Shown: positions 29,880-42,549 of the stretch, in pieces
Numbering within the stretch: position 1 is the first letter of the stretch
How the letters are laid out: each line of letters opens with the position of its first letter
NCBI GenBank assembly: GCA_001310555.1
Contig: BAXO01000004.1
Location: forward strand, 1-64,000
From: Bacillus sp. JCM 19058
GTDB lineage: Bacteria > Bacillota > Bacilli > Bacillales_H > Bacillaceae_D
DNA length: 64,000 nucleotides
Direction: 5' to 3'
Notes under the pieces: generated by a model
The model's input: the letters and a program-made list of their open reading frames with translations, nothing else
Told to the model about the DNA's origin: nothing
Database searches by the model: none
Translations under genes and position numbers: made by a program

Positions 29880-30756
29880 TTATCCCTTTACTGATCCGAT
29901 CAAGAGACCTTTGATAAAATGTTTTTGTAGAAAAGGATAGAGCAAAATGATTGGTCCAATTGTTAGGGTTGCGGTAGCCATTTTCACTGATTCTGTCGGT
30001 AAGAGACCCGCCCCTCCATCCCCAGATATGGCTTGCATCTGGGTAATCATATTGATTTCTGAATTTAATCGAAACAATAGGTATTGTAACGGATATAGGT
30101 TTTGATCATCTACTAGCATAATAGCATTAAACCAATTGTTCCAGTAACCAATGCCATAAAATAATGTTATTGTAGCTAGGACTGGTAAGCTTAAAGGAAA
30201 ATAGATTCGAAATGCAATAAAGTAATCGTTTGCTCCATCAATTCGAGCTGCTTCAATTAAAGAGTTGGGTATTTGTTTCATATAGTTCCTAACTAGAAAT
30301 AAATTAAAGGGGTTGAAGACAAGTGTAGGAATAATTAGAGCTAAGATATTATTCCGTAAACCTAAGTTGTTATTGATCATATACCAAGGCACCATACCGG
30401 TATTAAAAACTAATGTGATGAAGAAAAATAGTGCTAAAATATTACGGTATTTAATGTGACTAGCTGACAACGTATATCCAGCCATTCCCGTTATGGTGAC
30501 AGCAAGTATTGTTCCGAATGTTGTTACTATAATGGAAATAAAATAGCTTCGAATGAGCATAGGGTTGTTTAACAGCATTTGATATGCTTCCAACGAAAAC
30601 TGCTCTGGAAAGAAACTATATCCATTTGCATGAATCGAGGCTTCATCTGTCAATGAAACAATTAAAATAAGTACAAGAGGAAGAAGACTAATAATAGAAA
30701 CAATGGAAATGATGACGATATTTATATAGTCGAATATTGTTTTTTTTGTTATTCAT
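29880..30756 (-). CDS. Carbohydrate ABC transporter permease, LplC/YtcP-type (one frame change)
   Basis: This inner-membrane permease of the LplC/CUT1 class has the EAA loop in NSLIEAARIDGANDYFIAFRIYFPLS and a C-terminal LLIGSVKG typical of this subfamily. The natural start is ATG 30756 (MNNKK..., behind AAGGAGG). The T8 run 30740-30747 moves the frame, so the open frame begins only at 30653. It lies 24 bases after the first permease gene. It pairs with that permease and with the binding protein encoded on the other strand at 34.4 kb. Confidence 0.88.
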
Positions 30757-30780
30757 GTGAACGAACCTCCTTCAGTAAAT

Positions 30781-31755
30781 TTAAAATAACGCATTATCAG
30801 GATTTATCTTTTTAACAATCCAATTTGCTCCAAAAACAAGGATGAATCCAACAACCGATTGGTAAATTCCAATTGCCATAGCATGTGAGGGGTTTCCAAT
30901 TGTTCTTAGTGAGCGAAAGACGTATGTATCAATGACATCTGTTGTTGAATACAGTAGTCCATTGTCTTGTATAATAGCGTAAATCATATCAAAGCTAGCA
31001 AACATTATCTTTCCTAGTGCAAGTAAAGTAAGAATTGAAACTGTGGGCATTAGCATTGGTAATGTAATTGAGCGAATCTGTTGCCATCGTCCAGCTCCAT
31101 CTATTTTTGCTGCTTCATAAAGAGATGAATCTATTCCTGAAATGGCCGCTAGAAAAATAACAAGAGAAATACCGGCTTCTTTCCAAACATGTGTAGCAAC
31201 TAAGATTTGTACCCAATATTGTGGGCTCGAATACAATTAATTGGATTAAGGTTAAATGAAGTAATTACTTGATTAATAAGTCCAAAGTTCGTAGCAAATA
31301 AACTATAGAGTATGTAACTAACAACAACCCACGATAAAAAATGAGGCAGTAATATTGTTGATTGTGTGAACTTGCCAAATATTCGACTTTTTAATTCGCT
31401 AAATAAAATGGCTAATAACAGAGCAAATACCGTACCGAAAAGTATAAAGAAAAAGTTTAAACGAATCGTGTTAAATGTGACTTGCCATGCTTGATCGGAG
31501 AGAAAAAAAGAATTTAAAGTTATCAAACCATACCCATTCTGATCCGAAAATTCCTAGACGATAATCAAATTTTTGAAAGGCAATTAGCATGTACGGGAAC
31601 GTAGCGTAACCAAATATAAACGTATATATAGCAGCAGGTAAAGCCAATAAATAAGCAAGATAATTCGAACGAATTTCTTGAAAAAAGCTCTTCTTCTTGG
31701 GGGATATCACGTGAACAGGGGTCTGGGTGCTTCTTTTTATTTTCAGTGTTTTCAT
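30781..31755 (-). CDS. Carbohydrate ABC transporter permease, LplB-type (two frame changes)
   Basis: Three overlapping pieces rebuild one LplB-type permease of about 320 residues. MKTLKIKRSTQTP...YATFPYMLIAFQKFDYRLGIFGSEWVWFDNF comes first (broken here for length). Next is FLSDQAWQVTFNTIRLNFFF, then VWKEAGISLVIFLAAISGID with the EAA loop SSLYEAAKIDGAGRWQQIRSI. Breaks lie near 31505 and 31230. Five to six membrane helices are visible. It is the first gene of a two-permease unit that diverges from the membrane-bound AraC regulator. Confidence 0.87.
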
Positions 31756-31934
31756 CTATTCGCTCTCTCCTTTGAAATTAATGTTAGGGAACTAAAGCTA
31801 GAATAGACTCAGCGAGAAGTAGTGTAAACTCCAATAATATGAAATCGCATTAGATTCGCACAAAGTTTAATCTTCGATTTTTTTTGAAAAGTTCACTTTT
31901 TAGCAAACATGTAGTGCGAAGCCTTTTTTTACAC

Positions 31935-31962
31935 TATAATCGAATCAGTTAAAAAGGGGGGC
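31935..31962 (+). promoter_or_regulatory. Candidate -10 and ribosome site of the membrane AraC gene
   Basis: TATAAT at 31935-31940 lies 27 bases before the GTG start, and AAGGGGGGC (31954-31962) gives a strong ribosome site. No convincing -35 is seen, which suits an activated promoter. Confidence 0.45.
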
Positions 31963-31966
31963 AGCA

Positions 31967-34304
31967 GTGTTTATACGAAATAAATTAATTCATCACTCGA
32001 CTTATCGACGAATGTTATTTAGTTTTTTTATTAGTAGTGTTACTTGCCATTATCATTATTAGTACAACACTTTACTTTTTGTTTTCGAAAAACTCGATTA
32101 AAGAAATTGAGAATATTTCACTGTCAATGCTTAAGCAAACAAGCTATACTTCTGAAATTGTAAATAATCAGGTACACAATATTGGTACGCATTTAATAAC
32201 TAATCAAACGATTATTGAGGCAATGTACAACAAAAATATTGATCGGCTAGAGGAGTACCAAGTTCTTGAGGAATTGTCGGGGATCCAGTCGACGTATCCA
32301 TTTGTTCAGTACATTGGAATTTATAACGGTTATACAGATAGATATATGAATAATAAAGGGATTACTCGAGAAGCAGAGAGTGAGATACTTGATAATATTG
32401 AGTCTAATACTGTAAGGCAATTTAATAGTCTATTTCCGAGAAAGGTGGGCAGCCTAACGAGAAGTCAACCATTTAATGTACTTTCGTTTGTGCTTGTACC
32501 AGGATACAATTCCTACTTTCCGAAGAACGGAGCTATTGTTATTAATGTTGATGTAGAATACATTCAAAATTTAACAGCATCACTAAAGTATGAAGGAGCA
32601 GATGATTTACTTGTAATCGATACTGAGGGGATTATTCTCACGCAAAATGAGGAGTACAACTTTCTTGAAAGCGTTTTAAAAGAGCCGTATTTTAAGCAAA
32701 TGACCGATTCAAATCAACAGAGTGGAAATTTTAGAACGAATGTTGATGGAGAGAGTTACTTAGTAAGTTATGTCAAAGCTGATGACTTGAACTGGTATTT
32801 CGTTAGTAAAAAAACGATACAAGGAACTGCTTCCGAATTTAAATAATTTAAGACAAACGATTTTATTAACAGCTTTAGGTATGTTTTTATTATGTCTTTT
32901 TTTTATCTTTTTGGTTGACCAATCGAATGTATGATCCCATCGAGCGATTAATGATAAAGCTACAGGCACCTATACTAATAAGCAAAAAGAATCAAAAAAA
33001 ACTCAATGAATTTCTAATGCTAGAAGAGGCATTCAACTCTATGAAAAAGAAAATGGTTCATCTTGAGCCAGCTCTTACAGTTGCTCAAAAAAAAGTCAAT
33101 TGCTCCACCATATGAAGGGGAGTCAAGTTGATCTAGAAAACCGATTTCTCGAGCTTATGAAAGGTCCATTCTTTGTTGTCATCTTATTCAAAATTGACTC
33201 ATATCAAACGTTTAAACAAAAGCACGATGAAAAAACATCTTCACTGACGCAGTTTTCCATTTGCTATATTGCTGAAGAATTAAGCGGGATGGAAGCTGTT
33301 GTTATTGATAAGGATGAGATTGGGCTTCTTTGTCAACTTGAGAAGAAAGTATATCCAGTAGATTTATACAATGTGATTACAGAAATCCAAAAGTCAATCG
33401 TAAAGCTCTATGATTTTACTCTTTCTGTAGGGATTGGACCGATTGTCGATTCAAAAGGAGAAATACGGAATTCCTATCGCTATGCAAAAGAAAACATAAC
33501 AAGCCGTTTTTTTTAAAGGAAAGGGAAAAATCTTCGAGTCTTCAATATATTCAATAGAAAATAATAACAAAAATCAACTTGAATTTCATTATCCTTATAA
33601 TATAGAAAAGAAACTAATAGAAAGCATCCAGTTGATTCATCGTGATGAAGTTCATCAACAGATTGTTGAATTACTAGAAAATACCCAAGAGCTTTCATAC
33701 GATCAAGCTATGGTCTGCTTAAACCAACTTTTTATATCACTTTATAAACACTTTAATGAGAGCGTCTATTCACTTCAGAAAGAAGCAAATGAGTTTAAGG
33801 AGCTGGCTTATAGCCTAACGGTATATGAGACCATTAAAGAAATTTTTGATCGTTTCAATTTAATCTGTCTCGTAATCTGTGAGAAGTTGGAAGCTAAGTC
33901 AAAGAATCAGCATATGGAAATTATTGAAGAAATAAAAAATTACGTCTCATCTTATTATATGAAGCCTGAATTATCACTTGAAGGATTAGCTGAGCGTTTC
34001 CAGTTGACGCCTGGATATCTAGGTAAGCTGTATAAAGTGTATTGCCATATTTCTTTTAATGATTACTTAAAAAAATGTCCGACTAGAAAAGGCGAGGGAG
34101 CTACTAATTGAAACTACAGAGAAGACTAGCACGATAAGTGAACAAGTGGGAATTTATAATGCTACGTACTTCTACACCCTTTTTAAAAAGAAGTACGGTG
34201 TTACACCTGCTAAATATCGTTCTAAATTTTCTACAAATGAATTAGTAGAAAAACAGGAGCAATCAAATAATTTGAGAATAAATGAAGACTTCACTGGAAA
34301 TTAA
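31967..34304 (+). CDS. Membrane-bound AraC-family sensor-regulator (several frame changes)
   Basis: The gene encodes a protein of about 775 residues. A first membrane helix (VVLLAIIIISTTLYFLF) is followed by a large extracytoplasmic sensor (residues 45-290). A second helix follows (LTALGMFLLCLFFIFLV), then a HAMP-like linker, a GGDEF-like degenerate region (LSVGIGPIVDS) and a C-terminal AraC HTH (LSLEGLAERFQLTPGYLGKLYK, then ATYFYTLFKKKYGVTPAKYR). Frame changes coincide with T7 near 32018-32024, 32846, A-run near 33096, T-run near 33507 and A-run near 34070. The start is GTG 31967. It likely senses the sugar and activates the divergent permeases and downstream genes. Confidence 0.85.
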
Positions 34305-34411
34305 AGTTAGAGAATGCACAATTTTATAGCTTCTAGAAAAATTTGAAGTATGCTTTTTGTTTGGATCAAGATACTATGTAAGCATTCTAAATCTATTATT
34401 CATAAAAGGGA

Positions 34412-35964
34412 GTGTTTACTGTTGAAAAAGCAAAGAAAAAGAAAGTATTGCAAACTTTATTTTTGGGACTGTTGTTTATTGTGATTCTTACTGCTTGCTC
34501 ACAGTCAGAAGAAGGATCAATTTCAACTAATAATGACGAAGAAGAGGCAGAAATGGAAGCGTTGCCTGTTCGATGGGTGCTCCCAGGACATGCACCTGAT
34601 GACCAAGGTTTAATTGAAGAAGAAGTGAATAAACGTTTGAAGGAAAACGGACTAAATTTAACGTATGAAGCGATCTACATTCCTTGGGATGTATGGGATC
34701 AAAGAACAAACCTGATGATGTCTACAGGAGAGGAATTTGAAATTATACAAATCATGCATGATAATAAGCCACCGAATATTATTGCTAACGATGGCGGAAT
34801 TATTCCTATTAATGAACTTCTCGATGAACATGGCTCCGATCTACTCGATAGTGTTCCTGAATGGATGTGGGAGAGTGTGAAATCAGGAGACGACATTCTA
34901 TCGGTTCCAGCCTTTTGGTTAGAAACCGGACATATCGGGGGTGGTAATGGGACGTATACAATTCGTACTGATCTATTAGAGGATAACAACCTTGAGCCGC
35001 CAACTTCTCCTGAGGAGTTACTGGATACAGCGGAGATACTACAAGAAAACTGGCCGGACAGTAATCAAAATGTGTATATACAGACTTTATATGTTGAACC
35101 GGCAACATATTTACATGAGAGCTATGATACGTATCCGTTCACTGTTTTTGAGAATATAATATTCATTGACCAAGAAGGAAACGTTGAACCATGGATCGAA
35201 ACTGAGGAATTCAAACAGGATGTAGAATTTTTTTAGAAAGGCGTACACACGTGGTTTGCTCAATCCTGATGCACTAACAGAGCCAGATGAAGTAAGGGCG
35301 CGAGAAGGGAATATGAAGATACTTGTTTCGAGAAGGAAATGGACTTGGTGGTTGGGAGACATTGCGACGTAATGTACCCGAAGCTGAGCTTGAACTTTTC
35401 CGTTTGACAGATAATCCAATTAACTTTAGACCTTATGCTGTCCGTAATTCGAATGGAATATCTGCAACAAGTGAGAATCCAGAGGCGGCAATTCAATTCC
35501 TGAATTGGATGTACGGGGAGCAAGCGAACTTTGATCTGATGAAATATGGAATGGAAGGTGAGCACTGGGAAAATATTGGACCGAATGAGCGGGAAATATT
35601 AAAACGAAATGATCAAGGTGCGGTGGCATACCAATTACCAAACTGGATGGCAGGTAATGTTAGTATGGCTAGGTTAACCCCAGGAACGCACCCTACGTAT
35701 AAGAAAATTCTAACAGAAGTATTGGATGATGCTGAAAATAGCATTGCACTTGGGTTTAATTTCGATCCGACTCCTGTTAGTGTGCAATATTCTAATATTT
35801 TATCAGAAATGGCTACAACAATTTATCCACTACGACTAGGTTTACTAGATTATGAGGATTTTTATCCAGAAGCTCTTGATCGTCTCAATACAGCTGGTTT
35901 GCAAGAAGTAGTAGCTGAGTACGATAGACAATTACAAGAGTGGCTGAACGGAAAAGGAGAATAA
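34412..35964 (+). CDS. Sugar-binding lipoprotein, LplA-type (frame changes)
   Basis: This is an extracellular binding protein of about 515 residues, with lipobox FIVILTAC and a long ligand-binding region (ALPVRWVLPGHAPDDQGLIE, then TYEAIYIPWDVWDQ). The frame breaks at the T7 run near 35227-35233 (RKAYTRGLLNPDAL continues) and again near 35320. The C-terminal part runs to QEWLNGKGE. The GTG at 34412 touches the ribosome site AAGGGAG, so the real start is more likely TTG 34422 with one base missing in the following A-rich stretch. GH3 starts six bases after the stop. Confidence 0.85.
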
Positions 35965-35969
35965 GCAGC

Positions 35970-38326
35970 ATGATTAAATATAAAGATAAGACTCTTTCTA
36001 TTAATGAGCGTGTTGATGATTTGCTATCTCGTATGACTTTGCAAGAAAAGGTTGGACAACTCAATCAACATATGTATGGATGGAATGCGTATGAGAAAAC
36101 GAGTCAGGGGTATCGATTAACGGACGCTTTTAAAGCAGAGGTAGCTTTTGGTGATGGGATGGGAGCACTTTACGGATTATTTCGCGCAGATCCATGGTCA
36201 GCTGTGACTTATGAAAATGGCTTGCGTCCTCATGATAATGCTAGTTTTTCTAATCAAATCCAAAGATATGTGATAGAAAATACTCGATTAGGTATTCCGG
36301 TTCTATTATCTGAGGAATGTCCGCATGGTCACCAAGCATTAGACGGTACGTTGATTCCTACTAATATAGGTGTGGGCTCCACTTGGAACCCACAATTAAT
36401 GGAAGAGGCATATGCGTATATAGCAGCAGAAATTCGTTCGCGAGGAGCTCATATCGGTTTAGTGTCCGCCTTAGATATCTTACGTGATCCACGCTGGGGA
36501 AGAGCTGAAGAATGTTATAGTGAAGATCCATACCTAGCTTCGCAGATGGTTGTAGCTGCAGTTCGAGGTTTACAAGGCTACACGAGAGGTGAATTAAAAC
36601 AGTCAAATAAGGTGGCAGCAGTGCTGAAGCACTTCTGTGCACAAGGAGCGGCTGAAGGGGGGCGGAATGCAGCTCCTGCCTCGATTGGGGAAAGAGAGTT
36701 GCGGGAAATTCATCTACCTGGTATGAAAACTGGAGTTGAGGCTGGAGCGATGGGCTGCATGGCTGCTTATAACGAAATCGATGGAATTCCGTGTCATGCG
36801 AACAGAAAGCTTTTGACGGGGATTTTGCGAAATGAGTTGAATTTCAAAGGGGTCGTTATGGCGGATGGACATGCGATTGATCGATTATCCATGCAAACCG
36901 GAGACTACCCCTCTGCTGCTGCACTTGCGCTACATGCGGGAGTAGATTTAAGCTTATGGGATAAGGGATTTAAAACATTGGAAGAGGCACTGGAAAAGGG
37001 GAAAGTGGAGGAAGCATGGATTGATCGTTCAGTTAAACGAGTGCTCCATCTAAAGTTTACACTTGGATTATTTGATAACCCTTTTACGGATGAATCTTCA
37101 GGGCTGATTCAATCGGCAACAAAGCTTTTACTCAAGTCAATCGGCAAGTGGCAAGGGAGTCCATTGTTTTATTAAAGAATAAAAATAATATTCTACCGCT
37201 TAATCGAAAAATAAAGAAGGTTGCAGTCATTGGACCAAATGCTGATCAGCTTTATAACCAACTGGGCGATTATACTTCTACTCAGAGAGTCGATAATGGT
37301 ATTACAGTCTTACAAGGAATTCGGAATATCGTTTCTGAACAAACAGAGATTATCTATGCAATGGGATGCGGAATCCGTAACAGTTCAATAAAAGGCTTTG
37401 GACAAGCTATAGAAGCAGCTAAACAAGCTGAAGTAGCTGTTTTAGTCTTAGGAGGAAGCAGTACTCGGAACTTTGATATAGAATTTGATCGGAATGGTGC
37501 TGCACTTATCTCGAATTCTCGTCCGTCTGAGATGGATTGTGGAGAAGGAGCAGACCTTGCAGATCTAAGTCTAGGTGGAGTGCAGAGCGAACTTGTGAAG
37601 AAAATTGCTGAAACAGGCATTCCTATTATTGGAGTCTTGATACAAGGGAGACCTCATGTGTTAACAGAGATCGAGCATTTGTGTGATGCCGTACTTTGTG
37701 GATGGTATCCAGGTCAACAGGGTGGACAGGTAATTGGTGAAATACTTTTCGGAGATGTCAATCCAAGCGGAAAGTTATCGGTATCAATGCCACGTTCTTC
37801 AGGGCAATTACCTGTATTTTATAACCAAAAGGATATGGGAAGGCACCCAACTTATATAGATATAACGTCAGCTCCACTCTATCCATTTGGTTTTGGTCTA
37901 AGCTATACATCGTTTAAATGCAGCAACTTAACAATGGATAACTCTAATGTAACTAGTAATGAGGTAGAAAGCGGTAAGCAGATTGAGGTTTGTATAGATA
38001 TTGAAAACACTGGATATGTCGCAGGTGCTGAAGTGTTACAGCTATATATTAGAGATATGGAGGCAAGCATTACTCGGCGTATAAAAGAATTAAAGGGTTT
38101 TCAAAAGGTATGGTTAGAGCCAAAAGAAAAGAGTACCGTTACTTTTTATTTAGGGAAAGAGGAGTTAGGGGTTTGGGATTATGAGATGAACTATGTTGTA
38201 GAGCCGGGCAATGTAAGAATAATGATTGGACCTGATTCGGATCGTATACATGAAGAAATGCTCTTAACGATCAGTGAGTCCAGGAATGAGCATTTTATAA
38301 AAAGTAACGATGTTTGTAGCCGTTAG
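35970..38326 (+). CDS. GH3 beta-glycosidase (one frame change)
   Basis: This GH3 enzyme of about 785 residues begins YKDKTLSINERVDDLLSRMT. The catalytic barrel holds the nucleophile aspartate in GVVMADGHAID (about residue 298). KHFCAQGAAEGGRN and RDPRWGRAEECYSEDP are standard GH3 motifs. After a frame change between about 37090 and 37135, VARESIVLLKNKNNILPL opens the GH3 C-terminal domain. A fibronectin-III-like end (LQLYIRDMEASITRRIKELKGF, here broken: RIKELKGFQKVWLEP) follows. There is no signal peptide, so it acts on imported beta-linked oligosaccharides. It is the last gene of the unit. Confidence 0.88.
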
Positions 38327-38370
38327 GACGCATTTTCCCCAGAGTGCTAGAAAAAAAACATACTAACATT

Positions 38371-38410
38371 AGTAGCACAGACCACGGCCATGGTCTGTGC
38401 TACTATTTTT
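38371..38410 (+). terminator. Strong Rho-independent terminator after the GH3 gene
   Basis: A perfect 14-bp stem (AGTAGCACAGACCA with TGGTCTGTGCTACT) has a CGGCCA loop, followed by A and T5. Confidence 0.9.
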
Positions 38411-38419
38411 ATATAGTAG

Positions 38420-38700
38420 AAGTTAAGGAAGGTCGAGACAGCCCCAGGACCATAAAATCTGTCTACCTTATGGGAGGTATTTTAATGTGCTTATCCCATC
38501 TCCTATGGCGGATTCCAAATGTAATATGGACGACGGCAACAGTCACTACGTTCGTACTTCTTGTTAGCGTGCAAAGTACGCAGGGGGTACACGGTAAAGG
38601 AGGTATGGGGAAAAGAGATAAAACGTATAAGTGAATTGGTCTCTTTTTATTTCTACAAGTCATTTCAAGATAGCTGCACTCTGCTAGATAAAACGAAAGT
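38420..38700. other. Intergenic region with an unsupported short ORF
   Basis: A 54-codon frame opens at ATG 38470 (MGGILMCLSHLLWRIPNV) but has no clear ribosome site or known relatives. GAGACAGCCCC at 38437 recalls the 29.7-kb element. I see nothing else here. Confidence 0.25.
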
Positions 38701-38712
38701 AGTAGGTTTAAA

Positions 38713-39472
38713 TTATTCATGCAGCTTTTTTCTGAATTCAGAAGGAGAAACTCCAAATTGCTTCTTAAAGGCCTTTGAAAAGTGGGGGTAATCAATATAA
38801 CCTACTTTATATGCAGCCTCGTATGACTTTGAGTACGGATCGTTTAAGATTTCCTTAGCTTTTTCCATGCGTAGACTTGTCAGGTAATGAATGAAGCTAC
38901 TATTCGTTTCCTCTTTAAATATACGACTAAAGTAGGCACTTGATAGTTCGATGTGTTGGGCAACCTTTTGTAATGAAAAGTCAGCATCATTATAGTTTTT
39001 ATGGATAAATTCGACTGCTATCTTAGTTTTAGGGGAGAGCTTTTCTACTAGTATATTTAAAGAATCATCAGTGTTTTGTTCACTAGTATTTTGATTAGTT
39101 GATAATTTTTTATGAACCTTTTCAAGTGCTTTCTGAAATAAATCAATTTTAATTGGTTTTAGCAGATAATCAATAGCATCTGCCTTATTGCTTTTTGAGC
39201 GTATTCAAATTCTCCATATCCTGAGATAACAATTATCTCAGTTAAACTTAATTCATTTCGTAATCGTTCGATTAATTCCAACCCATCCATTACAGGCATT
39301 CTGATATCAGTTATAACTAAATTTGGCTCTAATTTTTTTTGGCTAAAGTAAATGCTAACTTACCCTCGTCTGCTAGGCCAACAACTTGAAAGTCTAATGG
39401 TACATTTTCTATCATTGTCGATAAACTTTCTTTAATCATATGTTCATCATCTACGATCAGTACCTTATACAT
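38713..39472 (-). CDS. Response regulator, YesN-type REC plus AraC HTH (two frame changes)
   Basis: Starting at ATG 39472, the protein reads MYKVLIVDDEHMIKESL with the acidic pocket. After a frame change at the A-rich run near 39338-39345 it gives LVITDIRMPVMDGLELIERL, where TDIRMP holds the phospho-acceptor aspartate. A second change near 39185-39200 leads to AIDYLLKPIKIDLFQKALEK and the C-terminal AraC HTH (FSLQKVAQHIELSSAYFSRIFK, then AYKVGYIDYPHFSKAFKKQFG). The stop is at 38713. It is the cognate regulator of the adjacent sensor kinase. No single open frame is long, so simple gene callers may miss it. Confidence 0.82.
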
Positions 39473-39552
39473 GGTTAATCACCTACTAAGGTTTAGTATT
39501 TGTATCATAACCCTGAATTCATACGACCAATTTGTTACACAAGTAAATACAA

Positions 39553-41345
39553 TCAATAATTAGACTTTATGAGAGGTAGTTTGATTTGTACAATTGTTCC
39601 TGATGAGTCAGACTTATTAATGAAAATCCCATATGGTGCACCAAATGCATTTCGTATTCTAAAGTGAACATTCCACAGTCCGACTTTATGATTAAGCATT
39701 CCATCTGACACTCGATTCATTTTATCTAAATCAGTTAGTTTAAATAGACTGTTATACATCTCTATCAATCTTTAGAAATACCCCACCTTGATCTGCTACT
39801 TCTAAAATATAATAGACCTTAGAAGTTTGTCCGCTGATTTTAATATATTCTGGTTTTTTTTATTGTGTAACGCATATCCATTTTTAAAAGCATTTTCAAT
39901 AATAGGTTGTAGGGTCAGTCTTAGCGCTTTGACATCTGAATGCAATATATTATCAAATGCACATTCTATTTTAAGGTAGGGATACCGTTCCTGCTGAATC
40001 TCAATAAATTTCTTTACATTCTCTATTTCCTCGGCCAATGTTACTGTCTCCATATTTCCTTCCACTGCATATCTAAACATATCCGCTAAAGCTGTTGTCA
40101 TACGGCTTATTTTATTTACTCCATTTACTATTGCACTTGAATTTATTATTTCCAACGTATTGTACAAAAAGTGGGGGTTAATTTGGAATTGCATGGACTG
40201 CAGTCTAGCTTCTCTTTCCTTTAATTTCATTTCTTTTTCTTTTAATTCAGATTTATGTACGACTTTAACCAACCGCTCCATTTCTTGAACCATCTTATTA
40301 AAACTTTTATTCAATCTACCTAGTTCATCATTATTACATTCATTAGTTCTTATAGATAGATTACCTAACTCAACTTGATTCATTTTAGATTGTAAATATC
40401 CTAGGGAGTTTATTATATAAAGAGAAAACCCGCCAATAATGAATAACGAGATTCCAATATTAAAAACAACAAAGATGATCGTAATATTTCTAAGATTAAA
40501 TAGGTCATGCATTAATTCGTTTTTTTGATACCTCAGCTACGGTTATGATGTCTGTTACATCAGAATGATTAAATGTAACAAGCGTTTCATCATTTGCATT
40601 ATCTTCCTTAATATAAGTACCATGTGACTGGTTCTTAAAGTTTTTTAACTCTTTAATCGAAATTGTTTTTCCCATATTATTTTTATCGGGATGATAAATA
40701 ATTTTACCATCAGCATTTACCATCCAAATAAAACTTGTTTCCTTTAATTGTGTATCGTTAATAATTTTAGTTAATTCGTTTAATTTTATATCGATAAGGA
40801 GTTGTCCTACGGTTTGGTATGAATTTAAATTAACTAATTTTCTAGCAAAAGTTAGTGTAGGAACTCCACCCTCCATGTTAACGCTTACAATTTTGTTGTT
40901 GCTCTTTGTAAATTCTTCAGTATCATAATCATAGTTAGATTTATGCATTGCTGTGCTGCCATAACTTATTTTTTTTATTATTTTCTAAGATGAGTGAGAG
41001 ACCATAAATATCAGGTCTACTAAAGAATACGTTTGGAATAACTTCTTCTTTTATTTTATTACCGAGATGGAAATAATCATATGCGCTTTTAATATCATCA
41101 TTAATTAAAGTTTGAATTAAAGGATGCATGATCATTGGCAAGGTTGTTCTATTTAAATCTTTAAAGTAAAAATCAAGGTGATTATTTAACTGCTGAATGA
41201 TTTGCATGTTGGATTCTTTCGTGTTTTCTTCAATAACGTTTGTCGATTCATTGTACCAAATGAGACCGAATAAAATAAAAGGAATACATAAAGTAAAAAT
41301 TACTATGAATATAAGTTTTGTTTTTATTGATAAGGAACCAAAAAT
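39553..41345 (-). CDS. Sensor histidine kinase, YesM-type (frame changes, unusual start)
   Basis: The protein (about 595 residues) has an N-terminal membrane helix, a dCache-like extracellular sensor (FIWMVNADGKIIYHPDKNNMG), a second helix and a HAMP domain. The His_kinase domain carries the phosphorylated histidine in QINPHFLYNTLEIIN. An HATPase domain has its N-box (IIENAFKNGYALHNKKNQ). Breaks lie near 40945, 40505 (G-to-T runs), 39850 and 39775. In-frame coding runs up to AAAGGAGA, and the codon at the right spacing is ATT (41345), not ATG. It diverges from the permeases it should control. Confidence 0.85.
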
Positions 41346-41413
41346 GGTAAGTCTCCTTTCTAAGAGTTTCTTAAGTTTATTTCAGTAATTTATTAGTATA
41401 CAAATAATTTCTG

Positions 41414-41436
41414 ATTGTCAATACCGTCCAGACAAT
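41414..41436. promoter_or_regulatory. Inverted repeat in the divergent control region
   Basis: ATTGTC-N11-GACAAT lies between the kinase gene and the permease operon. A further GTCTGACAAA follows at about 41451. It could be the response-regulator binding site; this is positional inference. Confidence 0.45.
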
Positions 41437-41604
41437 TATGTGTAAGAAAAGTCTGACAAAAGAAAGTTATTTTTTTTATTCGTAAAATAGGATAATAAAT
41501 CACAATATATAAAAAGAAATGACATTTTAATCAACATATATAAACACATATAATAATCCCAACTAAGCAAACTGAGAGGGGGAATAGCTATTTCTTCAAA
41601 ACAA

Positions 41605-42542
41605 ATGGCGACTACCAGCATAAGTATGAAATCGATTTCTAAGAAGAGGAATTATATTATTAGACATTGGCAAATCTACTCTATGATTTTACCAGGAGTA
41701 TTATACTTCTTAATTTTTAAATATGTACCATTAAGTGGCAGTATCATAGCTTTCCAGGACTATAACATATTTAATGGAATAACCGAAAGCCCGTTTTGTT
41801 GGATTTAAGCACTTTGAAAATTTATTTGCTTACCCAGAATTTCTTCAGATACTAAAAAACACCATTTTAATTAGCCTTTATCAACTATTTTTTGGATTCC
41901 CAGCTCCAATCATATTAGCTTTATTACTAAATGAAGTTAGAAAAATCTTATTTAAGAGAACCATTCAAACGATACTTTACTTACCACACTTCTTATCATG
42001 GGTTATCGTAGGTGGTTTAGTTATCAATCTTCTATCACCTAGTACTGGAATTGTCAATGAAATGATAAGGAACTTAGGGGGAACAGAAATATTTTTTATG
42101 CAAGAAGCAGAATATTTCCGATCCATCGTTGTTAGTTCTGGGATTTGGAAGGATGTCGGTTGGAATACGATTATTTACTTAGCCGCATTAGCAGGAATAA
42201 ACCCTCAATTGTATGAGGCTGCTGAAGTAGACGGAGCTGGCAAATTACGCCAAGTATGGAGCATCACTATTCCTAGTCTATTGCCAACAATTGTAGTTCT
42301 GTTTTTATTGCAAATTGGAAACTATTTAGACTTAGGATTTGAACAAATTTATATGTTATTAAACCCACTTGTTAGAGAAACAGGAGAGGTGTTAGATACT
42401 TACATATATCGTGTAGGTTTACTCGGTGGCCAATATAGTTATACAACTGCTATAGGTTTATTCAAATCAGTGGTAGGTCTAATATTAGTTGTTGGAGCAA
42501 ATCAATTAAGTAAAAAAAATCACGGGGAATTCTATTTATTAG
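41605..42542 (+). CDS. Carbohydrate ABC transporter permease, LplB-type (frame changes)
   Basis: This LplB/CUT1-type permease of about 310 residues contains YVPLSGSIIAFQDYNIFNGI, FGFPAPIILALLLNEVR and the EAA loop INPQLYEAAEVDGAGKLRQV. One extra T at 41791-41794 breaks the frame after ESPF, and an extra A in the A8 run 42512-42519 breaks the end, whose natural stop is TAG at 42540. GAGGGGG lies 22 bases before ATG 41605, too far away. An in-frame ATA at 41587 or ATT at 41593 is better spaced, so the N-terminus may be eight or so residues longer. Confidence 0.85.
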
Positions 42543-42549
42543 AAGGGAG

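Noticed and set aside
38470..38634. Short ORF MGGILMCLSHLLW after the GH3 terminator
   Set aside because: No ribosome site at proper distance, no recognised family; left as intergenic.
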